The notes below the pieces were generated by a model. The model saw nothing but the letters and a program-made list of their open reading frames with translations, did no database searches and was not told where the DNA came from. A DNA stretch of 64,000 bases from Rhexocercosporidium sp. MPI-PUGE-AT-0058 (taxonomy: Eukaryota; Ascomycota; Leotiomycetes; Helotiales): contig JAGTJL010000004.1 in NCBI GenBank assembly GCA_020746875.1, positions 1,984,001-2,048,000 on the forward strand. The letters run 5' to 3'. Positions 21,544-32,299 of this stretch are shown here, piece by piece (the first letter of the stretch is position 1; every line of letters begins with the position of its first letter). Both the position numbers and the translations under genes were made by a program.

Positions 21544-23726
21544 ATGAGTACGGCCTCGACACCTCCGTCCTCCAGCGCTCATGCTGCAGATGAGAAAGAG
21601 CACGAATCTCGTCATGTTGAGCAAATTGTCACACATGATCGAGTCCCAGGACATACCAATTACTACGAGAAGAACGGATTGAGGACTTATGGCGATGGCG
21701 AAGATCACGACCATGAGCCCCCAGTAGGTATTCTGAAGTGTTTGCGCAAGTCATGACTGACACCTCGTAGATGTCCTTCAAGCGAATGATGTCCCTCATC
21801 GCAATGGCATTTATCTGGACTGGGTCTCAGATCCCTGTATATATCCTTGGTAAGTCCGTTTGAGCTCGTGTGCCGTTCGAGGTCACTGACATATTTGCAG
21901 GAGCTATTCCTCCATACATTTACGCAGACATAGGTGGTGCTGATCGGTGTGTGCTTCTCTATTACAAGAAACCCAACCCATGTGTACCTCATGATTCTAA
22001 CGGTTCGTAGCTGGATCTGGTTTGTTCTTGCAAACCTACTGGCCCTAGCCGGAATCTGTCCATTCGTCGGATCTCTCTCTGATCTCCTCGGCCGACGATA
22101 CGTTGCCCTCGCCGGCTCGCTTCTAGTAATCCTGGGGATGATCGTAGCATCCACCGCAAAAATCATGAACACATTCATTGGTATGTCATAACTACTTTAC
22201 ACACCTTTTGGGACCTCTCAACTAATTTTTGAAGCTGGCATGGCAATCGCAGGCGTCGGTGCAGGCATTTCAGAACTCACGGCCCTCGCAGCAACCTCCG
22301 AGCTGGCACCGACTGCTAAGAGAGGCAAATACGTTGCCGTCTTAATTTTCACGATCCTTCCATTTTGCCCTTCTGTGCTCTGGGCTCAACTCATTGCCCA
22401 TAATGGCGGCTGGCGCTATTGTGGCCTTCTCTGTGGTGTCTGGACAGCTATCGGTTTCTTCATGACACTGTTCTTCTACTTCCCTCCACCAAGAGTAAAC
22501 TCCATGGGGTTGACTAAAAAAGAGATCATCTCTCAGATTGATTTCGTAGGGGGTTTCTTGAGTATATCCGGAATGATTCTCTTTATGGCCGGCATGCAAT
22601 GGGGGGGTTACCAGGTCCGTCTTAAGTCCCCATCCCCCAATAAGCAAGAACTTACAAAAACCAGTACGACTGGGATTCCGCACATGTTCTCGCGCCCCTC
22701 ATCCTCGGATTCTTTCTCATCGTAGCTTTCGTAGTCTGGGAGATCTACGGCACCAATCATCCAATGTTCCCATCCCGACTTCTCCAAGCACCTCGAATTC
22801 TAGCCCTGACGCTCGTCATCACTTTCATCTCCGGCGCCAACTTCTTCTCCATTATCATGTTCTGGCCTACCCAAGCTTTCAACGTATACGGACACGATCC
22901 CGTTGGCGTCGGCATTCGCGGTATTCCTGTTGGCTTCTCTATCCTTGCTGGTGCTGTCATTGTACTCTGGTGCCTATCGGTCTTCAGAGGAAGGAATAAA
23001 GAGTTGATGATTATTTCTTCGATTCTTATGACTGCTGGTACGTTCGATTCCTACATCAATCATTGATGGCATACTAACTAATATGCCTTCAGGATGCGGT
23101 GCTCTTGCCTGCGCAGATCGTTTCAACCTCCACCAACTCTGGGGTATCCTCGTCCTCGCTGGTCTAGGAATCGGCGGTATCGTCGTCCCAGCTTCAATCA
23201 TAACTACAGTCATTTGTCCCGATGACCTCATTGCAACAGTCACGGCCTTGACCCTCGCCATCCGCGTGATTGGCGGTTCAATTGGTACTTCCCCCTCACA
23301 TTTCCCCCTCATCCCCTCCTTATTTCGTTACTTGATTAACATCTCGGTTTATTAACTAACACCCCGCTCCCAGGCTACACAGTCTACTACAACGTCTTCA
23401 TCAACAAATTCATCCCCAACGCCAAACACCTCATTGGTGGGACCATGATTTACAAACTCGGCATCACAAACGTAACATACATCACCCACGCCATTGAATA
23501 TACAGGCGCCTCTCTCCTCCCTGCGCTCCGCACCATCCCTGGCATCGGCAACAACGAGACCGCCTATCAGATGGTCGTGCTAGCGGGACAGGTCGCGTAT
23601 GCAGAGAGTTATAAGTATGTTTATTATACGAGTATTGCGTTTGGGGCCGTGAGTATTGTTGCGGCGTGCTTTTTGGGCGATGTGGGTGCGTATATGGATG
23701 ATCACGTTGCGGTTATTATGCATTAG
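21544..23726 (+). CDS. MFS efflux transporter, TRI12/siderophore type, 590 aa
   Basis: Eight exons: 21544..21723, 21771..21849, 21901..21946, 22011..22180, 22235..22614, 22665..23037, 23093..23284 and 23374..23726. All phases agree and no stop interrupts the frame. A hydrophilic, His/Glu-rich N-terminus (about 60 aa) precedes the membrane domain with 12-14 helices. MFS markers include GSLSDLLGRRYVALAGSLL (loop 2-3) and the AGVGAGISELTALAATSELA helix. DRFNLHQLWGILVLAGLGIG and the C-terminal GDVGAYMDDHVAVIMH are typical of TRI12-like pumps, the trichothecene-efflux-pump family that also includes siderophore carriers. Substrate is unknown. No secondary-metabolite synthase gene lies nearby, so a toxin-export role is not supported by context; iron-siderophore or drug transport is equally possible. 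Confidence 0.88.
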
Positions 23727-24275
23727 GTGGATGGCCTGGAGGGAGATGGTCATGAAGAGGGGCTAAGGTTCAGAGTAGCGTGTGACGAGAACGTCAATGA
23801 AATGCCTCAATACAAATGTGGAGAACCTTTCCCTCGCTCTTCTCCAGCATCCGCTCATCTCCATCCTGCAATTCACGAATTGCCGTACACCTCTTACAAA
23901 TCATTTTCTCTCCAATTCTCGCTTCTTCGCTTGCATGCTGTTCCATACAACTAATAGAAACTCGGCATCTGATCGCCCAATCGCATCTCTCCCATCGTCT
24001 ACTCATATTACCCCGCATCATGTACGTCTCACTGCGAAGCGTGACATCAAAAGCAGAAGCACCGATATCGAACCATACCTGTCTCACAAGCTTTTCTCCT
24101 TCGGGAGTCTACTCCGAGGGGGATGTCTGGCTGTATTCTTCAAGCCGGTGATCGATTCGGGCTACATCGACCTACGTTCAAGCTTTTTGTTTACAAACTA
24201 TGTGATATAGGAGAATGACAAGCAAAGAAGGGGTTGAAGTTCAATCAAAGCCCTTTGCCGTTTTCTCTAGATTCT
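23727..24275. other. convergent intergenic region
   Basis: Between the MFS pump (+) and the STAND-N-terminal protein (-). Overlapping frames on both strands are not supported. Confidence 0.5.
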
Positions 24276-25216
24276 CTAGATACTTGGCCAGCCCCTCGTA
24301 TACTCCATTCTCTCGCTCCCCCGCAGCAGATCTTCCGGTCCATCACCCTGAAGCTCCCAAATCCCCTCTCTCAGACCCTCAATCTCGCCATCCAATTTCC
24401 TCCCCAGAATCTCCTCATCATCTCTTGTTACTTCCGGCGAGAATTCAAGTGAAATAAGCGAGTTGTTTTTCTCGAGACGAACCAAATGCTTGACCCAATC
24501 CGACGCCCTTTCTTTCTGGACGGCCAAGTCGCTCGTCACATCCTTCCTGTTGGGTGGCTTCGACTTTCGGAGTTTGTTGCTCGATCTCGTCGACGACTGA
24601 TAGTTGAGGTAAGTGTTTCCATTTTCGAGCCGTTCGAGTCCTGCGATGACAGTTTGGCGTGAGTTATGGAGGGCTTGGATTACGAGGTCTTGTTGCTGGT
24701 CTTGAATGTTTATACTGAAGCTCGAATGTCTGAAATATGGTTAGGAAATATCATGAGGTAAGGCCAGGACACTTGCCGTCTTCCACCCGCTTTCCTTGAT
24801 ACAGCCAGATTATGCTGTATCAGATGAAGAGCAATTTTGCATGCTTCCAGTGTCCCTTTCATAATCTTAACCTCACTCCTGTCGAACTCGCATCTTACTT
24901 TCGCAGCCAAGTCTTCCGTCCTGCCGTCTTGAAGCTCGATCCGATCTAAGGTTGTCCCTAGTTGGTGATATATTTGCTGGCAGCGTTCAAGTATCATCTG
25001 GACTATTACCGCAGCGCCAATTAAGTACCGACAGCCTTTCCCTTCGGTGATTGTTGAACGGGTCTGGTCCAACGTAGACGAGACGAGCGAGATCTCAACA
25101 CCCCACTGGGTGGCCTCAATACCAGCTGCACCAGTGTTCTCACCAAGCTCGAAAAGCTTCTTGGAGATGGTGAGGTTGGCTTGTATGGTGTTCAATATGT
25201 TTGCGGAGATATTCAT
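24276..25216 (-). CDS. helical protein resembling the N-terminal domain of fungal STAND proteins, 299 aa
   Basis: Two exons: 25216..24771 and 24729..24276, with a short 41-nt intron. Frame continuity needs the donor CAAGT|GTCC (an overlapping GTGTCC gives the wrong frame) and acceptor TTTCAG after a CTAAC branch. Residues 1-150 are amphipathic helices (MNISANILNTIQANLTISKK, QTRSTITEGKGCRYLIGAAV, CEFDRSEVKIMKGTLEACKI) like the fungal N-terminal helical domain (PF17111 type) found ahead of NACHT/NB-ARC. The second exon has DQQQDLVIQALHNSRQTVIA, then a coil and acidic end. No NTPase motif follows, so the protein is either a stand-alone version or a decoy/adaptor. The start and donor are less certain than the domain call. 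Confidence 0.6.
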
Positions 25217-26763
25217 TTCCGGCTGTAGCTTTGGAAGTGACGGACATTGAAGGGGGTTCTGTTGTTGATATCATCTGATATTGGCTTGTACTTCGTTGCA
25301 TGATCTTGTGGGCCAGTTCTGCTGTCACACCAGGCATGTGAAAATGCGATATTCTCCTATCTTCTGCTCAAATCGAAGGACAGGAATCAGGGACTAGAAA
25401 TACGTCACTAGAATTGAGAAAATTCACGTGTACTCTGTCTCAAGTGGTAAGCACTTTGCTAAGTCGCTCAAGAATGGAAAGTGCGAACGATTGACCTCGG
25501 CCACCATTGAGACCAAGACGCACATTTGACTTGCTATGGAGGGACATTCGAATCACTCGAGGTCGAGATTCTCCTATTTGGATTCTGTTGAACGAATTTG
25601 CTTCTGGTGAAGTGATAAATGTGATTTCTACCTTAAGCTTGAGTAGTATTGTGGAGACGGGAACATAAATGAAGATGTCTAGCTAATCCGTCGCGCGTGA
25701 TTTAATGCTGTTAGTGGTATTTGATGCTTGATGGGGATGAAGAAGGCAAAGCAAGACCAACATCTCCACTCTGGTCGACGGGAGGACCTTAGCCAAGGTG
25801 CATGTGGCTTCAACTTCTTCCAAACTTCCTTTCCGCATGCCCTTTCGACTTCGAAATTGAATTATAGTTGGATGAGAAAGTAAGGATGGCAGCCCGAATA
25901 GGGTGCTCGGTAATCAATCAGGAGCCTATGCTAACTGTACGAGGGGCTTGATACTCATCAGGAGCTTTGCATCTAGAAACTTCCGTCTGAAGGAAAAAAA
26001 AAGGGGAGCATGGGAAGCACAAGGAGAAAGGGGAAACCCCTGAGAGAGAAAGGTCCCTCATCATTGACTTACATTAGCGCCATCTCTATCTCCATCTCCA
26101 TCTTCCCCCTTTTCCAAGAGATAAGATAACAATCCTTGGTGTTTTGAAGGTCCTTGGCATCTGAAAATATCTTTGTCGCTTTGACTTTCTCTCCACTCCT
26201 GCCCAGCCCAGCCCACCACGTTCCCCCAGGTTTCCCTTTCTAGAATGGGATCATCCGGACGAATTGAAACATCACAGCCTTGTACGAGATTTTTTTCCAT
26301 CTCATCTCGGCAATCGGAATTGGTGATGCTTGGGTAATTGGGACCGTCATGCAGACTTTACCCCGAAGATGCTCGATGACATATGCAACTTTACAAGATG
26401 GAACAGAGAAAACATCGGACTGATGATGCTACAGAAGCCTCCAGAGACTGGATTCGCATAGCAGAGCCTTCACAAGCAAATGAAAGTAAACAAACAAAGG
26501 AGAGTATTGGAAGTGAAGGTCGGCATCCAAAAGTCCGAGGCATCCCCAGACGCTAAGAATTGGCACTAAAAATTTCCCCATACCCTCCCTCCTTGTGAGC
26601 ACGCCCACGCCGAAAAAGAACAGCTCACTTCACGAGTCACCTCTCTGTCTTCCTTTCGGCCAGACTCCCTTTGCCTTCTCCTCTCCTCTCCTCTCATCTC
26701 CTTCTGCCCGCTTCTACATAAGACTCCAATTATCTTCTAATACTCATCCATACATCTATCACC
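25217..26763. other. divergent promoter region, no gene recognised
   Basis: 1.5 kb between the leftward helical protein and rightward AAT gene. The minus frame 26061-26300 has no family resemblance. Confidence 0.5.
26674..26701 (+). promoter_or_regulatory. CT-rich core-promoter tract of the AAT gene
   Basis: A CTCCTCTCCTCTCCTCTC run lies 60-90 bp upstream of the AAT start codon. Pyrimidine tracts near the transcription start are common in highly expressed filamentous-fungal genes; role inferred from position only. Confidence 0.35.
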
Positions 26764-28406
26764 ATGTTGTCCTCCGTCAGAGTAGCAAGCCGACAGGCTG
26801 TCTCCCGTAGCATTGCTGCCAGAAGCTCTGTAGCTGTCGCGTCCCGCCAAGCATCAACATGGGCTAATGTACCTCAAGGACCTCCTGTAAGTCATTCCCG
26901 TCTGCAAATTGACCTGCGAACAGTTGACTAACGATGCAATAGGATGTAAGTGACTGACTCGACGTCCAGCTACGCAAAAAACTAATCGAACGCTTGTGCG
27001 AAGGCTATCTTGGGTACGTCGAAAGTGGAGCGATATAGGAAGGGAAGAGAATTGCTTTTTACTGACAACAATCAGGTATCACCGAAGCCTTCAAGGCCGA
27101 CAGCTTCAAGGAGAAGATCAATCTAGGTATGCTGGCCCATCCCGCTTCGAATTGGCAGTGCTGATGGTTCTCCGCAGGTGTTGGCGCATACCGTGACGAC
27201 CAAGGAAAGCCATACGTCCTCCCCTCTGTACGAACCGCCGAAGACAAAGTCGTATCTGCACAACTGAACAAGGAGTACGCTGGTATCACTGGTGTCCCCG
27301 AGTTCACCAAAGCCGCTGCTCTCCTCGCATACGGTCCCGGTTCCAGTGCTCTCGACCGTCTCGTCATCACACAATCCATCTCTGGAACAGGCGCTCTCAG
27401 AATCGGCGGAGCCTTCCTCGAACGCCATTACCCAGGCGCAAAGAAGGTCTACATCCCCAACCCATCATGGGCAAACCACGGCGCAGTCTTCAAGGACTCC
27501 GGATTGGAGGTTGAGAAGTACAGATACTACAACAAGGATACCATTGGTCTGGACTTTGAGGGTATGGTGGCAGATATCAAGGGCGCTCCAGAAGGTAGCA
27601 TCTTCCTTCTCCACGCATGCGCACACAACCCAACTGGTGTCGACCCTACGCCCGAGCAATGGAAGGAGATCAGCGATGCTGTTAAGGCTGGTAACCACTT
27701 CGCGTTCTTCGATATGGCGTACCAGGGCTTTGCTTCTGGAGATACCGACAAAGATGCTTTCCCAATCCGACACTTCGTTGCTGAGGGTCACAACATCTGC
27801 CTTGCTCAGTCGTTTGCTAAGAACATGGTACGGATCCCTTACACGGAATCACAGGGGGTATCATTTACTAACATAAAACCAGGGTCTCTACGGCGAGCGT
27901 GTAGGCGCATTCTCAATCGTCTGCGCCGACGCCGCAGAAGCCAAGCGCATCGACTCGCAAGTCAAGATCCTCGTCCGCCCTCTCTACTCTAACCCTCCCG
28001 TCCACGGCGCCCGTATCGCCTCCGAGATCCTCAACGATAAGGCCCTGAACAAGCAATGGTTGGGTGAAGTCAAGGGTATGGCCGATCGCATCATCACCAT
28101 GCGTGCGCTGTTGAAGAAGGAGCTTGAGGCATTGGGATCGAAGCATGATTGGAGCCATATCACAAGCCAGATTGGCATGTTTGCTTATACTGGTCTTACA
28201 CCTGAGCAGATGGATAAGTTGGCTAAGGAGGTGAGTTCTCCCCCCTCCCTCACTTCCAATAAGTGAATCATGACTAGGACTTTCACTGATGTTGATTCTC
28301 GCAGCACTCCGTTTATGCTACCAAGGATGGCAGAATATCGGTCGCTGGTATCACATCTGCTAATGTCAAGAGACTCGCCGCTGCTATCCATGCTGTCAAG
28401 CCTTAG
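26764..28406 (+). CDS. aspartate aminotransferase, mitochondrial, 428 aa
   Basis: Seven exons: 26764..26886, 26943..26945, 27004..27013, 27076..27126, 27178..27827, 27883..28230 and 28305..28406. The N-terminus ([20 protein letters not shown]) is a basic, Ser/Arg-rich mitochondrial presequence. The enzyme interconverts aspartate/2-oxoglutarate and oxaloacetate/glutamate in the matrix and takes part in the malate-aspartate shuttle. Motifs of fold-type I class I transaminases are complete: [51 protein letters not shown], the Tyr in [12 protein letters not shown], and [16 protein letters not shown] with the PLP lysine at Lys277. Exon 2 is only GAT (Asp) and exon 3 only 10 nt; both are needed to build the conserved PDAILGITEAFK block and have canonical GT-AG borders with CTAA branches. 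Confidence 0.96.
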
Positions 28407-28701
28407 ATGTGGAGTGGGTGTGTTCCGAATCGAACTGACATGACCTAACCTGACTTGAATTTGATTAGATGGTTGGCTATACCTATAGAAAAGTCTTCCA
28501 ATGTATAAACAACGTCGCCTAATGAAATGAATCAATTCTCCTCTTCCGATCTTGTCATTCTATTGCTGGGGCTGAAAAAGATTTTATGACCTGTTCTCGA
28601 TACTTGACCAGCTAAACTGATCATTCTGTCCCTCACTGAGCTCTCGGATTTAAAATGCACCATTTATTTAGTATCGTAATACGCCTAGTAGAAAATCCAC
28701 C

Positions 28702-29860
28702 TCACCTCCCCCTCAACCTTTCCACATCCCTCCCAACCTCCTTTACCTCCCTCGTCAACTCCCCATAAACCCTCGCCACCTCCCTCAACACCCTCTGCTT
28801 CTCCTCTCCCCCCTCTCCTTCCTTCCTACCAACACCATACCCCCAAAGCACCCTCTCCGCCTCCCTCGCCCTCTCCCGTCCCCTCTCCCTCCCTCCCCTC
28901 AACTCCCTCACGTAATTCTCCAACGCTCCCCTCACCTCCTCCGTATAAACCAGCTTCTCTCCCTTCTCCCTCTTCCCCCTCGCCTCGTACAGAACCTGCG
29001 TCGCTTTTAAGGAGAGGTATTCAGAACGGGCTTTTAGGTGTCGGGATAAGGCGCCGTGCGTTGTTTGCTCGAGGGTGCGGATTACGAGATGGGTGGCTAG
29101 GTGGTGCAGTGTTAGGAGCGTGGTTGTGTTGGTTGTTAGCCTGCTTCGACGATCTGCGAGGTTCGTACGTTTCTGTACAATCGAATTCTGCAATTCCGTA
29201 ATGGAGGGGAGCAGTTTCGGGATGTGTCGGTGTAGGAAGGAGGGGTTTGTTGAGGGAGTTTGGATCCGGCAGAGGGCGAGGGCTTGGGTTTGGAGGTGTG
29301 TTGATAGGAGGGTGGCGATTTGGGGGAGGTGGGTGGAGAGGTTGCTCCATGGTACTGTGCTGCGTAGGAGAGTCGCTTGGTGGGGTGATAGGCCGGCGGG
29401 GGAGGAGAGGTGCGAGGAGAGGAGGAGGATTAGTTCGAGGAGGTCGGGTGGGAGGGGTGGTTGTGTTTGGGATTGGGTCTTATTTGGAGGCTGGATTTGG
29501 CTTTGTCTGCTGGGTTTTGAGGCGGTGGTCGTTGTGCTAGAGGAGGTGGGTGAGAGGTCGAGGTTTCTGAGGGCGGATTTGAGGAGTTGGGCTTTGGCGC
29601 TGCGGAGGCGGGAGGTTTTTAATGCCTATATATCACCATATACATGAGTAGTCCATTCCATATTATGAGTAGACATAAGAATAGTATTGAGTCAGGACAG
29701 GAAGGAGAAAGCAGACCTCGGACACAGCATCCCGCTCTTTCTGCGCGGGGTGCACTTTCGTCGAGCCATTGGGGTTGAGGATTTGTTTCGCGAGCGTGCT
29801 GTGTAAAGCTGCGAATCGGGGATTGCTCTGTAGAATTGCGTCGTCTATTGGTGGGAGCAT
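28702..29860 (-). CDS. conserved fungal coiled-coil protein, 355 aa
   Basis: Two exons, 29860..29717 and 29625..28702, with a 91-nt intron (donor GTCTGC, acceptor ATATAG) and phase 0. The start MLPPIDDAILQSNPRFAALH is the first ATG in the frame; 33 codons upstream only a TTG is found. The middle is proline/serine-rich with leucine clusters, and the last 130 residues are arginine/glutamate-rich coiled coil (EARGKREKGEKLVYTEEVRG, EVARVYGELTREVKEVGRDV). The STNPSFLHRHIPKLLPSITE segment lies between them. I see a layout of the kind found in spindle or augmin-type subunits, but no motif confirms that and I do not assign a function. A strong C/G strand asymmetry (CTCCCTC on the + strand) reflects codon bias. 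Confidence 0.7.
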
Positions 29861-30685
29861 GGCTGCATGCGCGTTGGTTGGGTTCGTTCGTTCGCTTTGG
29901 AGAGAGGTTGTTGATGTTAGGCTTGGAGGGACGAGGCTGAAATGTTCTGTTGTTGACAATATTGTGGGGCAGCGGGTGAGGCGTGCGCTAGTGAGCTTTA
30001 TTTCTGTCTTCGTTCTGTTTGGATGTACAAGTAAACATCCCCCTTTATCAGAGATATTCGCTTAATAGTTTCATCTGATTTGATTTGTAGATGCTCCGTG
30101 TATCTCAGTTGTCATGAGAGTATTCTTATTCCTCTGATCATCACTTTTGAACACTCTCCTCGAACACCCTTCCACGATGGTCCTTTCTTTGCGTTAAATG
30201 CTATGAGGGAAAGTGAGAAGGTGGAGCGGTTCCTCTTGAGGGCTATACATCTTCGTATCGGGAATGCTGATCGATGTGTGAGATGTAGCGCTGTTTGATG
30301 GACTTAAGGTATGGCTGCTCTTGGTAGGAGTCTTCGAACCTCAGATTCTCGACTACGTCAAGATCCTTGGAGGTCGCCCCCGGCTACTTCTCTCTTGTAA
30401 AACTTTCTGTCCACTTCTTCCAATTCAATGTCAAGGGTGCTTTGATCGGGGCCGTACTTATCATTATGGGCCCCAAACTGATCATGTACTTTAGAAAATC
30501 GTCCGAACACCCGAGTCAATCGAAAGTCCAAGGCTGACTCCACCGTCTGGTCCTCGTAGTTTACGAATACCGGTATCACATCAAAGATCATTCTTCTTTC
30601 AATATTTGGATGGATTTTCTGGAACACTGCCAAATTTCACACAAGCTATCATCCCGTAATATCCCTGCTCCCCAAGATATATCAA
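29861..30685. other. intergenic, one weak frame only
   Basis: A minus-strand frame (30358-30633) encodes an acidic 60-90-residue stretch but lacks an upstream ATG; see rejected items. Otherwise nothing recognised. Confidence 0.45.
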
Positions 30686-31714
30686 CTACCTATATACCGG
30701 ATTTCCATCAAGTTCGAATAGAGTAGGTTGCGTTTGAGCACTTGATAACTCGGCCATTATTGTATCTCGGGGTCTTGGAGGAAGAGGTGGGTGCGGAACC
30801 TCTTTTGAGTGAAGTGAAGACGACGCCACGCCCCGACTTTCTGAAATGGACCCTTTCCGTTGCTCCGAAGTCTTCACAGCTAGACTCAAACCTCCAGCGC
30901 TCTGCAATGGTAGCGATACAGGACCACTCTGCCCATACGATATCCGAGCCGAGTTTGTGTGGGAATTAAATGGCACTAAGACGATCCTGAACCTCCTTGC
31001 CAACCTCGCCGCTGCCCTCTCAAGATCTTTAGAACTTGCTCCTGGCCATGCATCAACAAGTACCTCTCCCTTCTCAGTTGGTGGTTCCAATGTTACTTGA
31101 AATCCTTGCTCTCTGAACGGTCCCTCGTTCCACTGCCGAAGAACCGAGCTCAGACTCCCCTCTTCTGTCAACTTCTCCTTGACTTTCTTGACCACTGTCT
31201 TCTTGTGTATCGCTTTTCCAGTGTAATATCCAACAACTGGCCCAAACACTAACAGGAGAGCAGAAGCCCCCGCGCCTGTTGCTACACCTGCAGTCCACGC
31301 CACGCCATCCTCAAATGTGGTGAGCTTGGCTGCACTGACGACTTGATTGCTGAATTTGAGCCATTGAGTAGGCGAGATTTGTAGTTCAGCAAGGCGATAT
31401 GAGTAAGGAAAGCCGGAAGATAGCGAGTCTGTATCGGTTGTGATGGAAAATGATCTGGATCGCGGGGGTGGATATTGCCATTGATTCGGTAGTGAGTCGT
31501 GGGGCTTTTGGTGCTTGGGATGTGTTTGATGACTGCATGTTTGTGTCAGAAATGTGTTTGTGTCTTGGGAAAACACTGGAAGGCCATACGATTGGGAACT
31601 GCCTAGCGTTTTTTCACGTCCATCTCCTTGGTATGGTGATGATAAGTCGATGTCGTAATGTGGTACAGGTGTAGCATTCAGACATGAAGTACCGTCTGAG
31701 GTTGAAGCTTGCAT
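30686..31714 (-). CDS. hypothetical protein with glycine-rich hydrophobic segment, 342 aa
   Basis: Single exon. The frame opens upstream with a GTG; the first ATG is at 31714 and gives MQASTSDGTSCLN. The N-terminal 90 residues are polar and Ser/Pro/His-rich (disordered). Then comes an amphipathic part ending WLKFSNQVVSAAKLTTFEDG and a Gly/Ala-rich hydrophobic segment of about 30 residues (AGVATGAGASALLLVFGPVV) followed by a lysine-rich patch (KKTVVKKVKEKL). A folded region with RAAARLARRFRIVLVPF follows, and the tail is proline-rich, ending FELDGNPVYR. The layout suggests a membrane-associated or glycine-zipper protein with disordered flanks, a common but unnamed fungal type. No function is assigned. 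Confidence 0.7.
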   Translation of the reverse strand: MQASTSDGTSCLNATPVPHYDIDLSSPYQGDGREKTLGSSQSYGLPVFSQDTNTFLTQTCSHQTHPKHQKPHDSLPNQWQYPPPRSRSFSITTDTDSLSSGFPYSYRLAELQISPTQWLKFSNQVVSAAKLTTFEDGVAWTAGVATGAGASALLLVFGPVVGYYTGKAIHKKTVVKKVKEKLTEEGSLSSVLRQWNEGPFREQGFQVTLEPPTEKGEVLVDAWPGASSKDLERAAARLARRFRIVLVPFNSHTNSARISYGQSGPVSLPLQSAGGLSLAVKTSEQRKGSISESRGVASSSLHSKEVPHPPLPPRPRDTIMAELSSAQTQPTLFELDGNPVYR

Positions 31715-32014
31715 ATTGTATCGTGATTTGAGGAGGAAATTGTTCTTATTGAAGGCAATCACAACTGCACCAAAAATGACACTTGAAGCAGGAGGAAGTT
31801 GTCAATGTCAGAAGATCTGATTTCTACTGGAATTCCGTGCCGCATTTGAAAGCACAAGACGGTCCAGGGTTGAATATCTTAGTATTACAGGGGGACCATC
31901 CGCAACTGCGCCACCAGAATCCTGGTAGGTGTATTGATAGTAGCGAAGTAATCGTCGCTTGGTGTTGATTGGCTAGAAACCTTCCGTTTGTTACGAGAGC
32001 TCGTTCCCAGATCC

Positions 32015-32061
<47 letters not shown>

Positions 32062-32299
32062 CTTAAGATTGAAGATGGTCCTGACTCCCTCGAAACAAGA
32101 CTGGATTTGCTGATTGAGCATACTCCCGCGGCGGACCTAGAATATGATAAAGAACTGTCTGGCAGATATTGCTTCACAAAATGATGGATTGTGTCAAATT
32201 GTCAACACCGTTTGTACCCTGAGGAAATTCCACTGGTTTTGGGCTATTTCCTTGGGATTCAGCGACTGGGTCCCATCCTCCTTCATCGCGTTCGAATTC
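31715..32299. other. intergenic region with a GA microsatellite
   Basis: Between the 342-aa gene and the 3' end of the Zn2Cys6 gene. Nothing but the simple repeat at 32017-32059 is recognised. Confidence 0.5.
32017..32059 (+). repeat. (GA)21 microsatellite
   Basis: About 42 bp of uninterrupted GA dinucleotide. Likely length-polymorphic between isolates. Confidence 0.95.

Noticed and set aside
30358..30633. Acidic 60-90-residue frame downstream of the 342-aa gene
   Set aside because: Starts from TTG. An intron joining it to the upstream gene would need to drop the natural FELDGNPVYR end. Too little to call a gene.
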